From positions 20,145 through 84,144 of the forward strand of contig CACZJR010000001.1 of NCBI GenBank assembly GCA_902781545.1: a DNA stretch of 64,000 nt, written 5' to 3'. The DNA is from an uncultured Spirochaetales bacterium. Lineage in GTDB: Bacteria > Spirochaetota > Spirochaetia > Sphaerochaetales > Sphaerochaetaceae. The notes under the pieces were generated by a model. It saw only the letters and a program-made list of their open reading frames with translations. It was not told where the DNA came from and searched no databases. Positions 45,026-54,578 of this stretch are shown here, in pieces (the first letter of the stretch is position 1; every line of letters begins with the position of its first letter). The translations under genes and the position numbers were made by a program.

Positions 45026-45928
45026 ATGAAGAGCAGAAACCATGTGAGAGATGACAAGGGAAGCAGGTCTTTCGCCATAATCGGATATACAGTCATGACG
45101 ATTGTGACGATCATAAGCTTCGTGCCTTTCTGGCTGATGCTGACGGCAAGCATCTCTGACGAGATGGACGTCCTGACCAAGGGATTCAGTCTGATCCCTC
45201 GCAAATTGTCGTTCGCAGCCTATAAATCCATATTCGGGGGTTTCCAGCAACTGCTGCGCTCATACGGGGTGACGATCTTCGTCACTGCAGTGGGAACTGT
45301 GATATCTCTGCTGCTTACATCGATGACTGGCTATGTGCTGATGCGTCAGGACTTCAAGGCCAGGAACAAGGTCTCTTTCTTCATCTATTTCACATCATTG
45401 TTCAGTGGGGGAGTGATTCCCATCTACATTCTGTATGTCAAATACCTTCAGCTCAAGAACTCCATATGGGCACTCATTCTCCCTTGCATCTTGAGTCCTT
45501 GGAACATATTCCTCATGAGAAACTACATGAAATCCATTCCGTACAGCCTTGTCGATGCAGCCACCATAGATGGGGCGAATGACTGGCAGACATACATCAG
45601 GGTTATAATGCCCCTTTGCAAGGCTGGCCTTGCAACGGTTGGATTGTTTGTGGCTCTCACATTCTGGAATGACTGGTACCATGCTAGCCTGTATGTGACA
45701 AAGGAGAGCCTGTATCCTCTTCAATACCTGCTGCACAGGATGCTTTCAAATGCAGAGTACATGAGACAGGCTGCAGCTTCAGGTGCCCTTGTGGAGGAGA
45801 TGGCGGCCCCGAGCGAAACGCTGAAGATGGCCACTGCAATTGTCGTGACAGGTCCGATCCTTCTGTTGTATCCGTTCATCCAGAAATACTTTGTCAAAGG
45901 GATAATGGTAGGTTCGATAAAGGGATGA
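45026..45928 (+). CDS. ABC sugar transporter permease (YtcP-like)
   Basis: 300 residues, MalG-type permease with six helices and EAA loop VDAATIDGANDWQTYIRVI. FSLIPRKLSFAAYKSIF matches the YtcP subgroup that partners LplB. ATG 45026 is chosen because GAGGAGG lies 6 bases upstream; the frame extends further 5' without a site. Together with the LplB-like gene and the binding protein at 38903-40423 it forms the importer. Confidence 0.9.
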   Translation: MKSRNHVRDDKGSRSFAIIGYTVMTIVTIISFVPFWLMLTASISDEMDVLTKGFSLIPRKLSFAAYKSIFGGFQQLLRSYGVTIFVTAVGTVISLLLTSMTGYVLMRQDFKARNKVSFFIYFTSLFSGGVIPIYILYVKYLQLKNSIWALILPCILSPWNIFLMRNYMKSIPYSLVDAATIDGANDWQTYIRVIMPLCKAGLATVGLFVALTFWNDWYHASLYVTKESLYPLQYLLHRMLSNAEYMRQAAASGALVEEMAAPSETLKMATAIVVTGPILLLYPFIQKYFVKGIMVGSIKG

Positions 45929-45954
45929 AATGAATACGATGGGGGGATTTCGCT

Positions 45955-47700
45955 ATGTTGTATCCTGAGGAAAACAAAGTTCGCACAGTGCTCTCTCTCG
46001 ATGGAATATGGGAGTTCCGTTTCGCAGATGAAGACACGTGGAGACAGATCTATGTGCCTGCATCATTCAACAACCAGTTCACTGAGCCGAAGGCGCGCTC
46101 ATATTGCGGGATTGTGGAATACAGAAGGAGTTTCGTCGTTCCATTCTGTCTGAAAGGTCAAAGATGTATTCTCAGATTCGATTCCGTCACACACAATGCA
46201 GAGGTTCATGTCGACGGGAATCTCATGAAAAGCCACAGGGGAGGTTTCCTTCCTTTCGAAGTTGATGTCTCAGGAATCGAGTGTGGAGTGAATCATGTCT
46301 TACTGGTGAGGGTTGACAATAGAATTAATAACCATACCCTGCCAATAGGCAATGAAACAGGAACTGCTTTCTTCGGTTCCGATAATCCCGGAATCCCAAG
46401 CGTTGAACATGGCAAGAGCAGACTGCAGGGTTCTAACCTGCCCAATTTCGACTTCTTCAACTATGCCGGTATAAACAGGTCTGTCAGAATATACACCACG
46501 CCGCAGTCCTTCATAGAGGATGTTTCCCTTGTCACTTCAATTGATGGTGATGATGGCATTGTGAAGTATGATGTCAGCACAAGTGGATGTGGCGGACCGT
46601 TTCTGTTTGAGGTGGTTGGTGAGGATTGCAGCATTGTTGCATCGAGCAAAAACCATAAAGGATGTTTGAGGATCAAGGGGGTTCGAACATGGAATCCATG
46701 GCCTTGGGAACCGTATCTGTACACTGCAAGAATCACATATTGCGATGACCTCTATGAACTCCGGTTCGGTGTCAGGACTGTGGAGATATCCGGACACAGC
46801 GTTCTTGTGAATGGAAGACCGTTCTATTTCAAGGGTCCGGGAAAACACGAGGACTCACCAATACGTGGTAGAGGTGTGGACCAGTGTCTGAGTCTAAAGG
46901 ACATCAATCTCCTACATTGGCTCAACGCCAATTCCTTCAGGACAAGCCATTACCCTTACGATGAAACCATGTATCAGCTATGTGACAGAGAGGGGATCCT
47001 GGTTGTTGACGAGCTTCCTGCTGTGGGATTGAACTTCGGAGGGGCGAAGAATCCCTATAAGTTGGGAAACGGCGAGTATCACAGAAGCCTTCTTGAAGAA
47101 CTGATAGCAAGGGACAAGAACCATCCATGCGTTGTGATGTGGAGTCTTGGGAATGAGCCGGATACGGAGCACTTCCCTGAGGATGCATACGACTATTGGC
47201 ACTCTCTGTACCTTGCTGCCCATGAGAAGGACCCTCAGAACAGACCTGTCACAATGGTATGTTGCCAGAATGACTACACCAAAGACCTGACCACAAAGAC
47301 AATGGATGTTGTGTGCATCAACAGATATTACGGCTGGTACAATCTTGCCGGGAATCTTGAGATTGCGAAGAGTGCCCTTGAGGAGGAGCTTGAATTCTGG
47401 CGAAGGGTGGACAAGCCTCTGATCCTGAGCGAATACGGTGCTGATGCAATACCGGGGATGCATTCCATTGTTCCTGAGATGTTCTCGGAGGAGTTCCAGG
47501 TTGAGTACCTGAAGGCAATGAACAGCATCCTTGACAAGTATGACTTCATAGCCGGTGAGCAGCCTTGGAATTTTGCTGACTTCGATACTCAGCAGGGCCC
47601 AATGAGGGCCGGTGGGAACCACAAGGGCCTTTTCAGTCGTGACCGGACACCGAAAATGGCAGCATATTACGTGCGTGAGAGGTGGAAAACCGTCATGTGA
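45955..47700 (+). CDS. beta-glucuronidase (GH2)
   Basis: 581 residues, GH2 with sandwich, Ig-like and TIM-barrel domains. Acid/base glutamate in SLGNEPDTEHF and nucleophile glutamate in LSEYGADAIPG. The N-x-K motif that recognises the glucuronate carboxylate is present in GGNHKGLFSRDRTPK, which points to beta-glucuronidase rather than beta-galactosidase. No signal peptide, so it is cytoplasmic. It lacks the mini-loop insert of bulky-substrate gut enzymes as far as can be judged by eye. Last gene of the permease operon, so it acts on imported oligosaccharide. Confidence 0.85.
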   Translation: MLYPEENKVRTVLSLDGIWEFRFADEDTWRQIYVPASFNNQFTEPKARSYCGIVEYRRSFVVPFCLKGQRCILRFDSVTHNAEVHVDGNLMKSHRGGFLPFEVDVSGIECGVNHVLLVRVDNRINNHTLPIGNETGTAFFGSDNPGIPSVEHGKSRLQGSNLPNFDFFNYAGINRSVRIYTTPQSFIEDVSLVTSIDGDDGIVKYDVSTSGCGGPFLFEVVGEDCSIVASSKNHKGCLRIKGVRTWNPWPWEPYLYTARITYCDDLYELRFGVRTVEISGHSVLVNGRPFYFKGPGKHEDSPIRGRGVDQCLSLKDINLLHWLNANSFRTSHYPYDETMYQLCDREGILVVDELPAVGLNFGGAKNPYKLGNGEYHRSLLEELIARDKNHPCVVMWSLGNEPDTEHFPEDAYDYWHSLYLAAHEKDPQNRPVTMVCCQNDYTKDLTTKTMDVVCINRYYGWYNLAGNLEIAKSALEEELEFWRRVDKPLILSEYGADAIPGMHSIVPEMFSEEFQVEYLKAMNSILDKYDFIAGEQPWNFADFDTQQGPMRAGGNHKGLFSRDRTPKMAAYYVRERWKTVM

Positions 47701-47797
47701 TCAGTAGAACACAACTTCCGCGTAGTTTGGGTTGGGGGCCCAAAATCTGCCCGTTGCACAATGCCTGCGGGATTATGTAAAGAAAGTAATTAAACAT

Positions 47798-48958
47798 TTA
47801 CACACAGGCGTTCTTTATGGTCTCTATGGCCTTCCCAAGCACATCCATAGGGATGTTCAAGGCTGGCAGGAGCCTTACCTTGTCTTTTGCGGTGAGGCAG
47901 AGCACTCCGTTCTCCATGCATTTTGCAACGACCTCTGAGGCGGGCTTTGTTGTCGTGAGGCCGATCATGAAGCCCATGCCGCTGACGCTCTCAATGCCAG
48001 GAGCACTTGAGAAGGTCTTGAAGAGCCAGGCGCTCTTTTCCCTGACAGACTCCAGAAGGTCCTCGTCAATGCGGCTGAGAATGCTGATGGCTCCGGCGCA
48101 GCAGACAGGATTGCCTCCGAATGTGGAGCCGTGGTCTCCGAATCCCAGCACGTCCTTGCACTTGTCGGAGATCAGTGTTGCCCCGAGCGGAAGTCCGCCT
48201 CCAAGACCCTTTGCAGTGGAGATGACATCAGGGACAATACCGAAGTTCATGTAGGAGTAGAGCATGCCTGTCCTGCCGTTTCCGGTCTGGACCTCATCGA
48301 CTATCATTATTATGTCATTCTGCTCTGTGAACTCCCGGACCTCTTTGATGTATTCGGCGTTAAGCGGAACAACACCTCCCTCACCCTGGATGCACTCGAT
48401 CATCACAGCGGCGGCGTTGTACTTCTCAGCAGCGGTTCTCAATGCATCGATGTCATTTGCCGGGACACTGACAAAACCAGGTGTAAGCGGCTGGAAGAGC
48501 TCATGGTAGTGATCCTGTCCTGTTGCAGCAAGGGTGGTCAGCGTTCTGCCGTGGAAGCTGTTCTCAAGGGTGATTACCGTGTGTCTTCCCGCTCCGTATC
48601 TGTCGGATGCGTATTTGCGTCCGACCTTGATGGCACACTCGTTTGCCTCTGCCCCTGAGTTGCAGAAGAAGACCTTGCTCATCCCTGTTCTCTTGCAGAG
48701 CATGGATGCAAGCTCCGCGCACGGCTGGGTGTAGTAGAGGTTGGACATGTGCTGGACCTTGGAGATCTGGTCCGTCACTGCTTTCTGCCAGACATCATCT
48801 GCAATTCCGAATGCTGTGACTCCGATTCCGCTTCCCATGTCTATGTAGGTCTTGCCTGACGGATCCTTGACCACTGAGCCTTTGCCGCTGACTATCTCAA
48901 CAGGGAACCTCTTGTAGGTCCCTGCCACATAGGTCTTGTCCAGTTCTTTCGTGTTCAT
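47798..48958 (-). CDS. argD: acetylornithine aminotransferase
   Basis: 386 residues, class III PLP aminotransferase. Converts N-acetylglutamate semialdehyde and glutamate to N-acetylornithine. Motifs: MGSGIGVTAFG, FCNSGAEANECAIKV, IIMIVDEVQTGNGRTG, PLP lysine in STAKGLGGGLP, and HGSTFGGNPV. Last gene of the argFGHCJBD operon; its ribosome site AAGGAG lies in the end of argB, with a one-base gap. Confidence 0.92.
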   Translation of the reverse strand: MNTKELDKTYVAGTYKRFPVEIVSGKGSVVKDPSGKTYIDMGSGIGVTAFGIADDVWQKAVTDQISKVQHMSNLYYTQPCAELASMLCKRTGMSKVFFCNSGAEANECAIKVGRKYASDRYGAGRHTVITLENSFHGRTLTTLAATGQDHYHELFQPLTPGFVSVPANDIDALRTAAEKYNAAAVMIECIQGEGGVVPLNAEYIKEVREFTEQNDIIMIVDEVQTGNGRTGMLYSYMNFGIVPDVISTAKGLGGGLPLGATLISDKCKDVLGFGDHGSTFGGNPVCCAGAISILSRIDEDLLESVREKSAWLFKTFSSAPGIESVSGMGFMIGLTTTKPASEVVAKCMENGVLCLTAKDKVRLLPALNIPMDVLGKAIETIKNACV

Positions 48959-48959
48959 G

Positions 48960-49820
48960 TCATTCTCCTTTTACAAGTGTACCGGCACCTTCATTGGTCA
49001 GAAGCTCCATAAGGATGGAGTGGGGGACTCGTCCGTCCATGATTACCACGTTCTTGACGCCTGCCTCAATTGCAGTCACGCAGCATTGGACCTTTGGAAT
49101 CATGCCTGATGAGATTATTCCCTCCTCCTTGAGTTTCCTGGCCTCCGGGATTGATATCTCGGGAATCAGGGTTGATGGATCATCCTTGTCCCTGAGGATT
49201 CCGGCTATGTCGGTCATGAGGATGAAGCGCTCTGATCCCAGGGCCCCTGCTATGTGGGCAGCTGCGGTGTCAGCATTGATGTTGTAGGCATTGCCTTCGG
49301 CATCGCATCCCAGCGTTGAGATCACAGGGATATAGCCTTTCTCGAGAATGTCGCAGACAGGAGCGATGTTTATCTTTGTGACATCGCCCACAAAACCCAG
49401 CTTCTCGTTCTTCATCTTTGCCTCAATCAGGTTGCCGTCCATGCCGCAAAGACCTATTGCCTTGCCTCCGCGTTTCTCAAGCATGGTTACAAGGGTCTTG
49501 TTGACCTTTCCGGCAAGAACCATCTGGACAATGTCTACGGTCTCCTTGTCGGTCACCCTGAGGCCGTCTACGAACTCGGGTTTCTTTCCCAGCCTGTCCA
49601 TCATGCTGCTGATCTCAGGTCCGCCTCCGTGGACAAGAACCACCTTGACTCCGATGAGCCAGAGAAGCACCACATCATCCATGACCTGCTGCTTGAGGTC
49701 AGGATTAACCATGGCGTTGCCGCCGTATTTCACCACGACGGTTTTTCCCACATATCTCTTGATATAAGGCAGGGCCTGTGTCAGGATCTCGGCCCTCTCG
49801 GCGTTGGAAAAGCTCTTCAT
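48960..49820 (-). CDS. argB: acetylglutamate kinase
   Basis: 286 residues, amino-acid-kinase fold. Phosphorylates N-acetylglutamate. Motifs: VVKYGGNAMVNPDLK, VLVHGGGPEISSMM, LCGMDGNLI, NINADTAAAHIA, and GMIPKVQCC. An N-terminal helix preceding VKYGG is like that of the arginine-inhibited hexameric form, so feedback inhibition is plausible. Overlaps argJ by 4 bp. Confidence 0.92.
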   Translation of the reverse strand: MKSFSNAERAEILTQALPYIKRYVGKTVVVKYGGNAMVNPDLKQQVMDDVVLLWLIGVKVVLVHGGGPEISSMMDRLGKKPEFVDGLRVTDKETVDIVQMVLAGKVNKTLVTMLEKRGGKAIGLCGMDGNLIEAKMKNEKLGFVGDVTKINIAPVCDILEKGYIPVISTLGCDAEGNAYNINADTAAAHIAGALGSERFILMTDIAGILRDKDDPSTLIPEISIPEARKLKEEGIISSGMIPKVQCCVTAIEAGVKNVVIMDGRVPHSILMELLTNEGAGTLVKGE

Positions 49821-51031
49821 GTTCTGTAATCTCCGTTGATCTTAACGTAGTCGTAGGTGAGATCACATCCCCATGCTGTGGCCTCCTCCTTTCCGCTGTT
49901 CAGCTCCACAAGTATGTCGATTTCCTTCTGAAGGAGAATGTCTTTGGCCTTCTCCTCGGAAAAGTCGACTCCGGCTCCGTTCTTGCAGACCTCAATGGTC
50001 CCCTGGTTGCTCCTGAATGCGACATCTATCTTATTAACATCTACATCAGCGCCGCTGTAGCCTATGGCGCAGAGCACGCGGCCCCAGTTGGCATCGGCAC
50101 CGAACATGGCAGCCTTGAGGAGGCTGGAGCAGATGACGCTCTTTGCCACGGTCTTGGCCGTCTGTTTGTCAGCGGCTCCCGTAACCTTGCACTCCAGAAG
50201 CTTTGAGGCTCCTTCTCCGTCTCCGGCTATCATCCTGCAGAGACTGACGGTGATGGTGTTCAGGGCCTGCATGAATGCGTCAAAGTCAGGTCCGTCAGAA
50301 TCAATCAGTCTGTTACCTGCCATTCCGTTGGCAAGGACGGTCACCATGTCGTTGGTGGATGTGTCCCCGTCAACGCTGACCATGTTGAATGTGTTGGCGA
50401 TATCGGTTGAGAGGGCTTTCTTGAGCATCTTTGGGGAAATGGCGGCATCGGTTGTGATGAAAACAAGCATCGTGGCCATGTTCGGATGAATCATTCCGCT
50501 TCCTTTGGCCATGCCGCCGATGGTGCAGCTCTTACCGTCGATCTCGAAACTTACTGCAAGCTCTTTCTTGACCGTGTCAGTGGTCATGATGCCTTCAGCG
50601 GCATTCTCATTACCATAGGGTGAGAGCTCGGAGACAAGGCGTGGAATCCCGTTCTTGATCGGTGTGATGTCCATCTTCTGACCGATCACTCCAGTGGAGG
50701 CCACAACAACATCAGATGCCTTTATCATCAGCTCGTTTGCAAGAAGATCACACATCTTCTCGGCAACCTCTATCCCGTCTGAGTTGCAGGTGTTGGCGTT
50801 ACCGCTGTTGCATATAACTGCCTGTGCGATTCCGTCGCTGATATGGCTCTTTGTCACCTCAAGAGGCGCGCCCTTTACCAGGTTAGTGGTGTAGACGGCA
50901 GCGCATGATGCAGGTTTCTCGGAGAATATCAGGGCAAGATCCCTCTTTGTCCTGGACTTCCTTATTCCACAATGTATTCCGCTGGCTGTAAAACCTTTTG
51001 CGGCGCAGACGCCGCCTTCAACTGTCTTCAT
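49817..51031 (-). CDS. argJ: ornithine acetyltransferase (ArgJ)
   Basis: 404 residues. Transfers acetyl from acetylornithine to glutamate, recycling the acetyl group, so no argE is needed; argA would be needed only if this enzyme cannot use acetyl-CoA. The self-cleavage site is visible at NMATMLVFITTDA (threonine nucleophile after Ala), preceded by GMAKGSGMIHP. Also VVASTGVIGQ and VDGDTSTNDMV. Whether it is bifunctional cannot be told from sequence. Overlaps argC and argB by 4 bp each. Confidence 0.92.
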   Translation of the reverse strand: MKTVEGGVCAAKGFTASGIHCGIRKSRTKRDLALIFSEKPASCAAVYTTNLVKGAPLEVTKSHISDGIAQAVICNSGNANTCNSDGIEVAEKMCDLLANELMIKASDVVVASTGVIGQKMDITPIKNGIPRLVSELSPYGNENAAEGIMTTDTVKKELAVSFEIDGKSCTIGGMAKGSGMIHPNMATMLVFITTDAAISPKMLKKALSTDIANTFNMVSVDGDTSTNDMVTVLANGMAGNRLIDSDGPDFDAFMQALNTITVSLCRMIAGDGEGASKLLECKVTGAADKQTAKTVAKSVICSSLLKAAMFGADANWGRVLCAIGYSGADVDVNKIDVAFRSNQGTIEVCKNGAGVDFSEEKAKDILLQKEIDILVELNSGKEEATAWGCDLTYDYVKINGDYRT

Positions 51032-51963
51032 GCCTGTCCTCCTATTACAAGACCTTCTGTCTCATCAACGCCCAGAACAAGGTTCATGTTCTGGATCGCG
51101 GCGCCTGATGCGCCTTTTCCAAGATTGTCAAAACTTGAGACAAGAAGAATCCTGTCCTCATTTCCGAATACGCTTATTGCCATGTCGTCACGGCCTGAGA
51201 AAAGGCCTGCAGACATGAAACCGTTGTCATCAGCTGTGTCACAATAGGAGACAACAGTGCCCTGATAATAGCTTCTATATGTGTTTTTTATCTCATCAAT
51301 GCCACAAGAGGCCATCTCCTTGAAAAGAGGGACTGTCACCTGCATGCCGGAGTAATAAGGCGCGACAACGGGGCAGAACACAGGATCATTGTACAGATGA
51401 CAGATCGCCGCCATCTCGGGGAGGTGCTTGTGCTTCTGTGTCAGACCGTACATCCTCGGAGCATCAAGCAGCTTTGACCTTGCCGGATCATCGTACTGTG
51501 CGATCATCTTCTTTCCCCCTCCGGAATATCCCGTGAGGGAGTAGGCTGAGAGGAGAGAGTCCTTTTTCAGTATTCCGCATTCAACAAGCGGAGCCACAAG
51601 TGAGATGAACCCGCTGGCATGACAGCCCGGATTTGCAATGCGCTTAGAGGCCTTGATCTCATCATATCTGTTTCCGATTTCCGCAAAGCCGTATGTCCAG
51701 CCTTCTGCCGTCCTATGTGCGGTTGATGTGTCAATCACACAGACATCAGGATTCTCTATGAGAGAGACAGCCTCTCTTGCAGCGTCATCAGGAAGACACA
51801 GGAAGACAATGTCCGCCTTGTTGAGCATGTCCTTGCGTGCGGAGGTGTCTTTCCTGAGCTCCTCAGGAATTGAGATCAGCTCGATGTCCTTTCTCTCTGA
51901 GAGCCTCTGGACTATTCTGAGTCCGGTTGTTCCTGCGCTTCCGTCAATGAATACCTTCTTCAT
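51028..51963 (-). CDS. argC: N-acetyl-gamma-glutamyl-phosphate reductase (short form)
   Basis: 311 residues, the shorter 'argC_other' subtype. Rossmann start VFIDGSAGTTGLRIVQRL, VFLCLPDDAAREAV, DTSTAHRT, catalytic cysteine in ANPGCHASGF, and SLTGYSGGGKKMI. NADPH-dependent reduction of the acyl phosphate made by ArgB. ATGA overlap with argH upstream and argJ downstream; GGAGG 6 bases before the start. Confidence 0.92.
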   Translation of the reverse strand: MKKVFIDGSAGTTGLRIVQRLSERKDIELISIPEELRKDTSARKDMLNKADIVFLCLPDDAAREAVSLIENPDVCVIDTSTAHRTAEGWTYGFAEIGNRYDEIKASKRIANPGCHASGFISLVAPLVECGILKKDSLLSAYSLTGYSGGGKKMIAQYDDPARSKLLDAPRMYGLTQKHKHLPEMAAICHLYNDPVFCPVVAPYYSGMQVTVPLFKEMASCGIDEIKNTYRSYYQGTVVSYCDTADDNGFMSAGLFSGRDDMAISVFGNEDRILLVSSFDNLGKGASGAAIQNMNLVLGVDETEGLVIGGQA

Positions 51964-53330
51964 AGCTTTTCCTCCAGATAGGCAAGCTGTTTCTTCACGG
52001 ACTCAACAGATGTCCCGCCTTCCGATGATCTTCTCTGGACACATGTCTTCAGGTCGATTGCCTGATAGACATCATCAGAGATGAGGGTGCTGAATCTCCT
52101 GTACTCAGAGACAGGCAGATCCTCAAGGATATGGCCGCTCTGGATGCAGTATGCCACGACAGCGCCTGAGACCTTGTATGCATCCCTGAACGGAAGACCT
52201 TTGACGACCAGATAGTCGGCAAGGTCTGTTGCGTTCATGAAGCCTTTCCTGGCGCTCTCAAGCATGCTTTTCTCATTGATCTTCATGCTCTTGATCATTG
52301 GCGCGGTGACAGAGAGGCACATCTTCACCGTGTCACATGCGTCGAACACGCCTTCCTTGTCCTCCTGCATGTCCTTGTTGTAGGCAAGCGGAAGGCCCTT
52401 GAGCGTTGTCAGAAGTCCCATCAGGTTCCCATAGACCCTGCCGGTCTTGCCCCTGCAGAGCTCTGCCATGTCAGGATTCTTCTTCTGCGGCATGATCGAT
52501 GAACCTGTTGTGAAGTCATCGCTCAGCTCAATGAATGAGAATTCCTGGCTTGACCATAGAATCAGCTCTTCGCTCAGGCGGCTCAGATGTGTCATTACAA
52601 GCGAGAGCGCGCTTAAGAGCTCAACGCAGAAGTCCCTGTCTGACACCCCGTCAAGGCTGTTGAGGCAGACTGAGTCAAAACCGAGTTCCTTTGCCTCTGC
52701 CTGTCTGTCCGTGTCAAATGTTGTCCCCGCAAGGGCGCAGCATCCTATGGGGCTGACGTTGATTCTCTTGCGACAGTCGCTGATCCTGTCTATGTCCCTG
52801 AGGAACATCATGGCATAAGCCAGCATGTAATGGCTGAACAGGACGGGCTGGGCATGCTGGAGATGCGTGTAACCGGGCATGATCACATCAATGTTCTTCT
52901 CCGCCTGACCCTTCAGGGCTTTCACCAGGTCCTTCAGAAGCACTGTGACCTCATCTGTGAAGTCCCTGAGGTAAAGCCTGAGATCAAGTGCGACCTGGTC
53001 GTTTCTGCTTCTTGCGGTATGAAGCTTCTTGCCGGTGTCGCCGATTCTCTCGGTGAGCACCTGCTCAACGAACATGTGGATGTCCTCTGCTTTGGGGTCT
53101 ATCTTCAGCTTTCCTGATTCAATATCCTGTAATATCTGCTTCAGTGCAGAAATTATTGAATCAGCATCATCTGAGGATATTATTCCTTGCGCAGAGAGCA
53201 TGGCTGCGTGCGCCATGCTCCCCGTTATGTCCTGTTTGTACATCCTGCTGTCGAAGCTGATTGATGAATTGAAACTGTCGGCCAGCTTGTTAACCTCACC
53301 GGCCGTCCTTCCTGCCCACATCTTTGCCAT
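51960..53330 (-). CDS. argH: argininosuccinate lyase
   Basis: 456 residues, fumarase/aspartase superfamily. Splits argininosuccinate into arginine and fumarate. Motifs: MWAGRTAGEVNKLADSFNSS, TARSRNDQVALDLRLYLR, PGYTHLQHAQPV, and the mobile-loop signature GSSIMPQKKNPD with the catalytic serine. Third gene of the operon; GGAG site before the ATG, 16 bases after argG. Confidence 0.95.
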   Translation of the reverse strand: MAKMWAGRTAGEVNKLADSFNSSISFDSRMYKQDITGSMAHAAMLSAQGIISSDDADSIISALKQILQDIESGKLKIDPKAEDIHMFVEQVLTERIGDTGKKLHTARSRNDQVALDLRLYLRDFTDEVTVLLKDLVKALKGQAEKNIDVIMPGYTHLQHAQPVLFSHYMLAYAMMFLRDIDRISDCRKRINVSPIGCCALAGTTFDTDRQAEAKELGFDSVCLNSLDGVSDRDFCVELLSALSLVMTHLSRLSEELILWSSQEFSFIELSDDFTTGSSIMPQKKNPDMAELCRGKTGRVYGNLMGLLTTLKGLPLAYNKDMQEDKEGVFDACDTVKMCLSVTAPMIKSMKINEKSMLESARKGFMNATDLADYLVVKGLPFRDAYKVSGAVVAYCIQSGHILEDLPVSEYRRFSTLISDDVYQAIDLKTCVQRRSSEGGTSVESVKKQLAYLEEKL

Positions 53331-53346
53331 GGTTCTCTCCGGTCAA

Positions 53347-54567
53347 TCAGAGCTTGCCCTGTTCCCTCAGGGCCTGTACCAGGGTCGGAAGTCCCCAGAG
53401 GTTTATGAATCCCTCGGACTGCTTCTGGTCGTAATCGCTCTCTCCGAATGTCACAAGGTTCTCTGAATAGAGAGAATAGGGTGATGTCATTCCTGCAGGG
53501 ATGACGTTTCCCTTGTAAAGCTTCATCTTCACATCGCCTGTAACATACTTGTTGGACTCGTTCGCGAAGGCTGTGAGAGCCTCCTGAAGCGGTGAGTACC
53601 ACTTTCCGTTGTAGATCATGTCGGCATAATCGACGGCAAGCTTTTTCTTCAGGTGCAGGGTATCCTTGTCGACTGTGATCATCTCAAGCTGCTCATGGGC
53701 CTTGTAGAGGATTGTTCCGCCGGGAGTCTCATAGACGCCCCTGTCCTTCATTCCGATCAGCCTGTTCTCGACGATGTCGATGATTCCAACACCGTTCTCT
53801 CCGCCGAGCTTGTTCAGCTTCTCGATGATCTTCGAGGCCTTCATCTTCTCGCCGTCAATTGCAACCGGGGCACCGGCCTTGAAGCTGATTGTCACATAGG
53901 TCGGCTTGTCTGGTGCCATGGCAGGGGAGACTCCCATCTCAAGGAAGCCCGGCTTGTCATAGTTCGGCTCATTTGAGGGATCCTCAAGGTCCAGACCCTC
54001 ATGGCTGAGGTGCCACAGGTTCTTGTCCTTGGAGTAGTTTGTCTCCCTTGAGATCTTCAATGGCACGTTATGTGCCTCTGCGTAGTCAATCTCCTCCTCC
54101 CTGGACTTGATGGACCATTCCCTCCAAGGGGCGATGATCTTCATTCCCGGGGCAAAGCGCTTGATGGCAAGCTCGAATCTGACCTGGTCGTTTCCTTTTC
54201 CGGTGCAGCCGTGAGCAATCGCATCGGCACCTTCTGCAAGGGCGATCTGTGCGAGCTTCTTTCCTATTACCGGTCTTGCGAATGCTGTTCCAAGAAGGTA
54301 GGTCTCATACATTGCATCCATCTTCAGTGCCGGGATGATGATGTCATCGACCATCTCGTCGACAAGATCTGCGACGATGAGCTTTGATGCTCCTGTCTTC
54401 AGGGCCTTGGCCTCAAGGCCTTCAAGTTCGTCAGCCTGTCCGACATTACCTGCGACTGCGATGATCTCGGGATTGTTGTAGTTCTCCTTGAGCCATGGGA
54501 TGATGATTGAGGTATCCAGACCTCCCGAATATGCCAGTACAACCTTCTTTATCTCTTTCTTGCTCAT
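53347..54567 (-). CDS. argG: argininosuccinate synthase
   Basis: 406 residues. ATP-dependent condensation of citrulline and aspartate. N-terminal PP-loop [50 protein letters not shown], and [12 protein letters not shown]. Start with AAGGAGA upstream; 11 bases after argF. Confidence 0.95.
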   Translation of the reverse strand: MSKKEIKKVVLAYSGGLDTSIIIPWLKENYNNPEIIAVAGNVGQADELEGLEAKALKTGASKLIVADLVDEMVDDIIIPALKMDAMYETYLLGTAFARPVIGKKLAQIALAEGADAIAHGCTGKGNDQVRFELAIKRFAPGMKIIAPWREWSIKSREEEIDYAEAHNVPLKISRETNYSKDKNLWHLSHEGLDLEDPSNEPNYDKPGFLEMGVSPAMAPDKPTYVTISFKAGAPVAIDGEKMKASKIIEKLNKLGGENGVGIIDIVENRLIGMKDRGVYETPGGTILYKAHEQLEMITVDKDTLHLKKKLAVDYADMIYNGKWYSPLQEALTAFANESNKYVTGDVKMKLYKGNVIPAGMTSPYSLYSENLVTFGESDYDQKQSEGFINLWGLPTLVQALREQGKL

Positions 54568-54578
54568 TTTTTATCTCC

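Noticed and set aside
45955..47700. Assigning the GH2 enzyme as beta-galactosidase
   Set aside because: The N-x-K glucuronate motif (GGNHKG) and short length favour beta-glucuronidase; LacZ-type domain 5 is absent.
47726..47744. Terminator between the beta-glucuronidase gene and argD
   Set aside because: TTTGGG/CCCAAA gives only a 6-bp stem with no following T-run on either strand.
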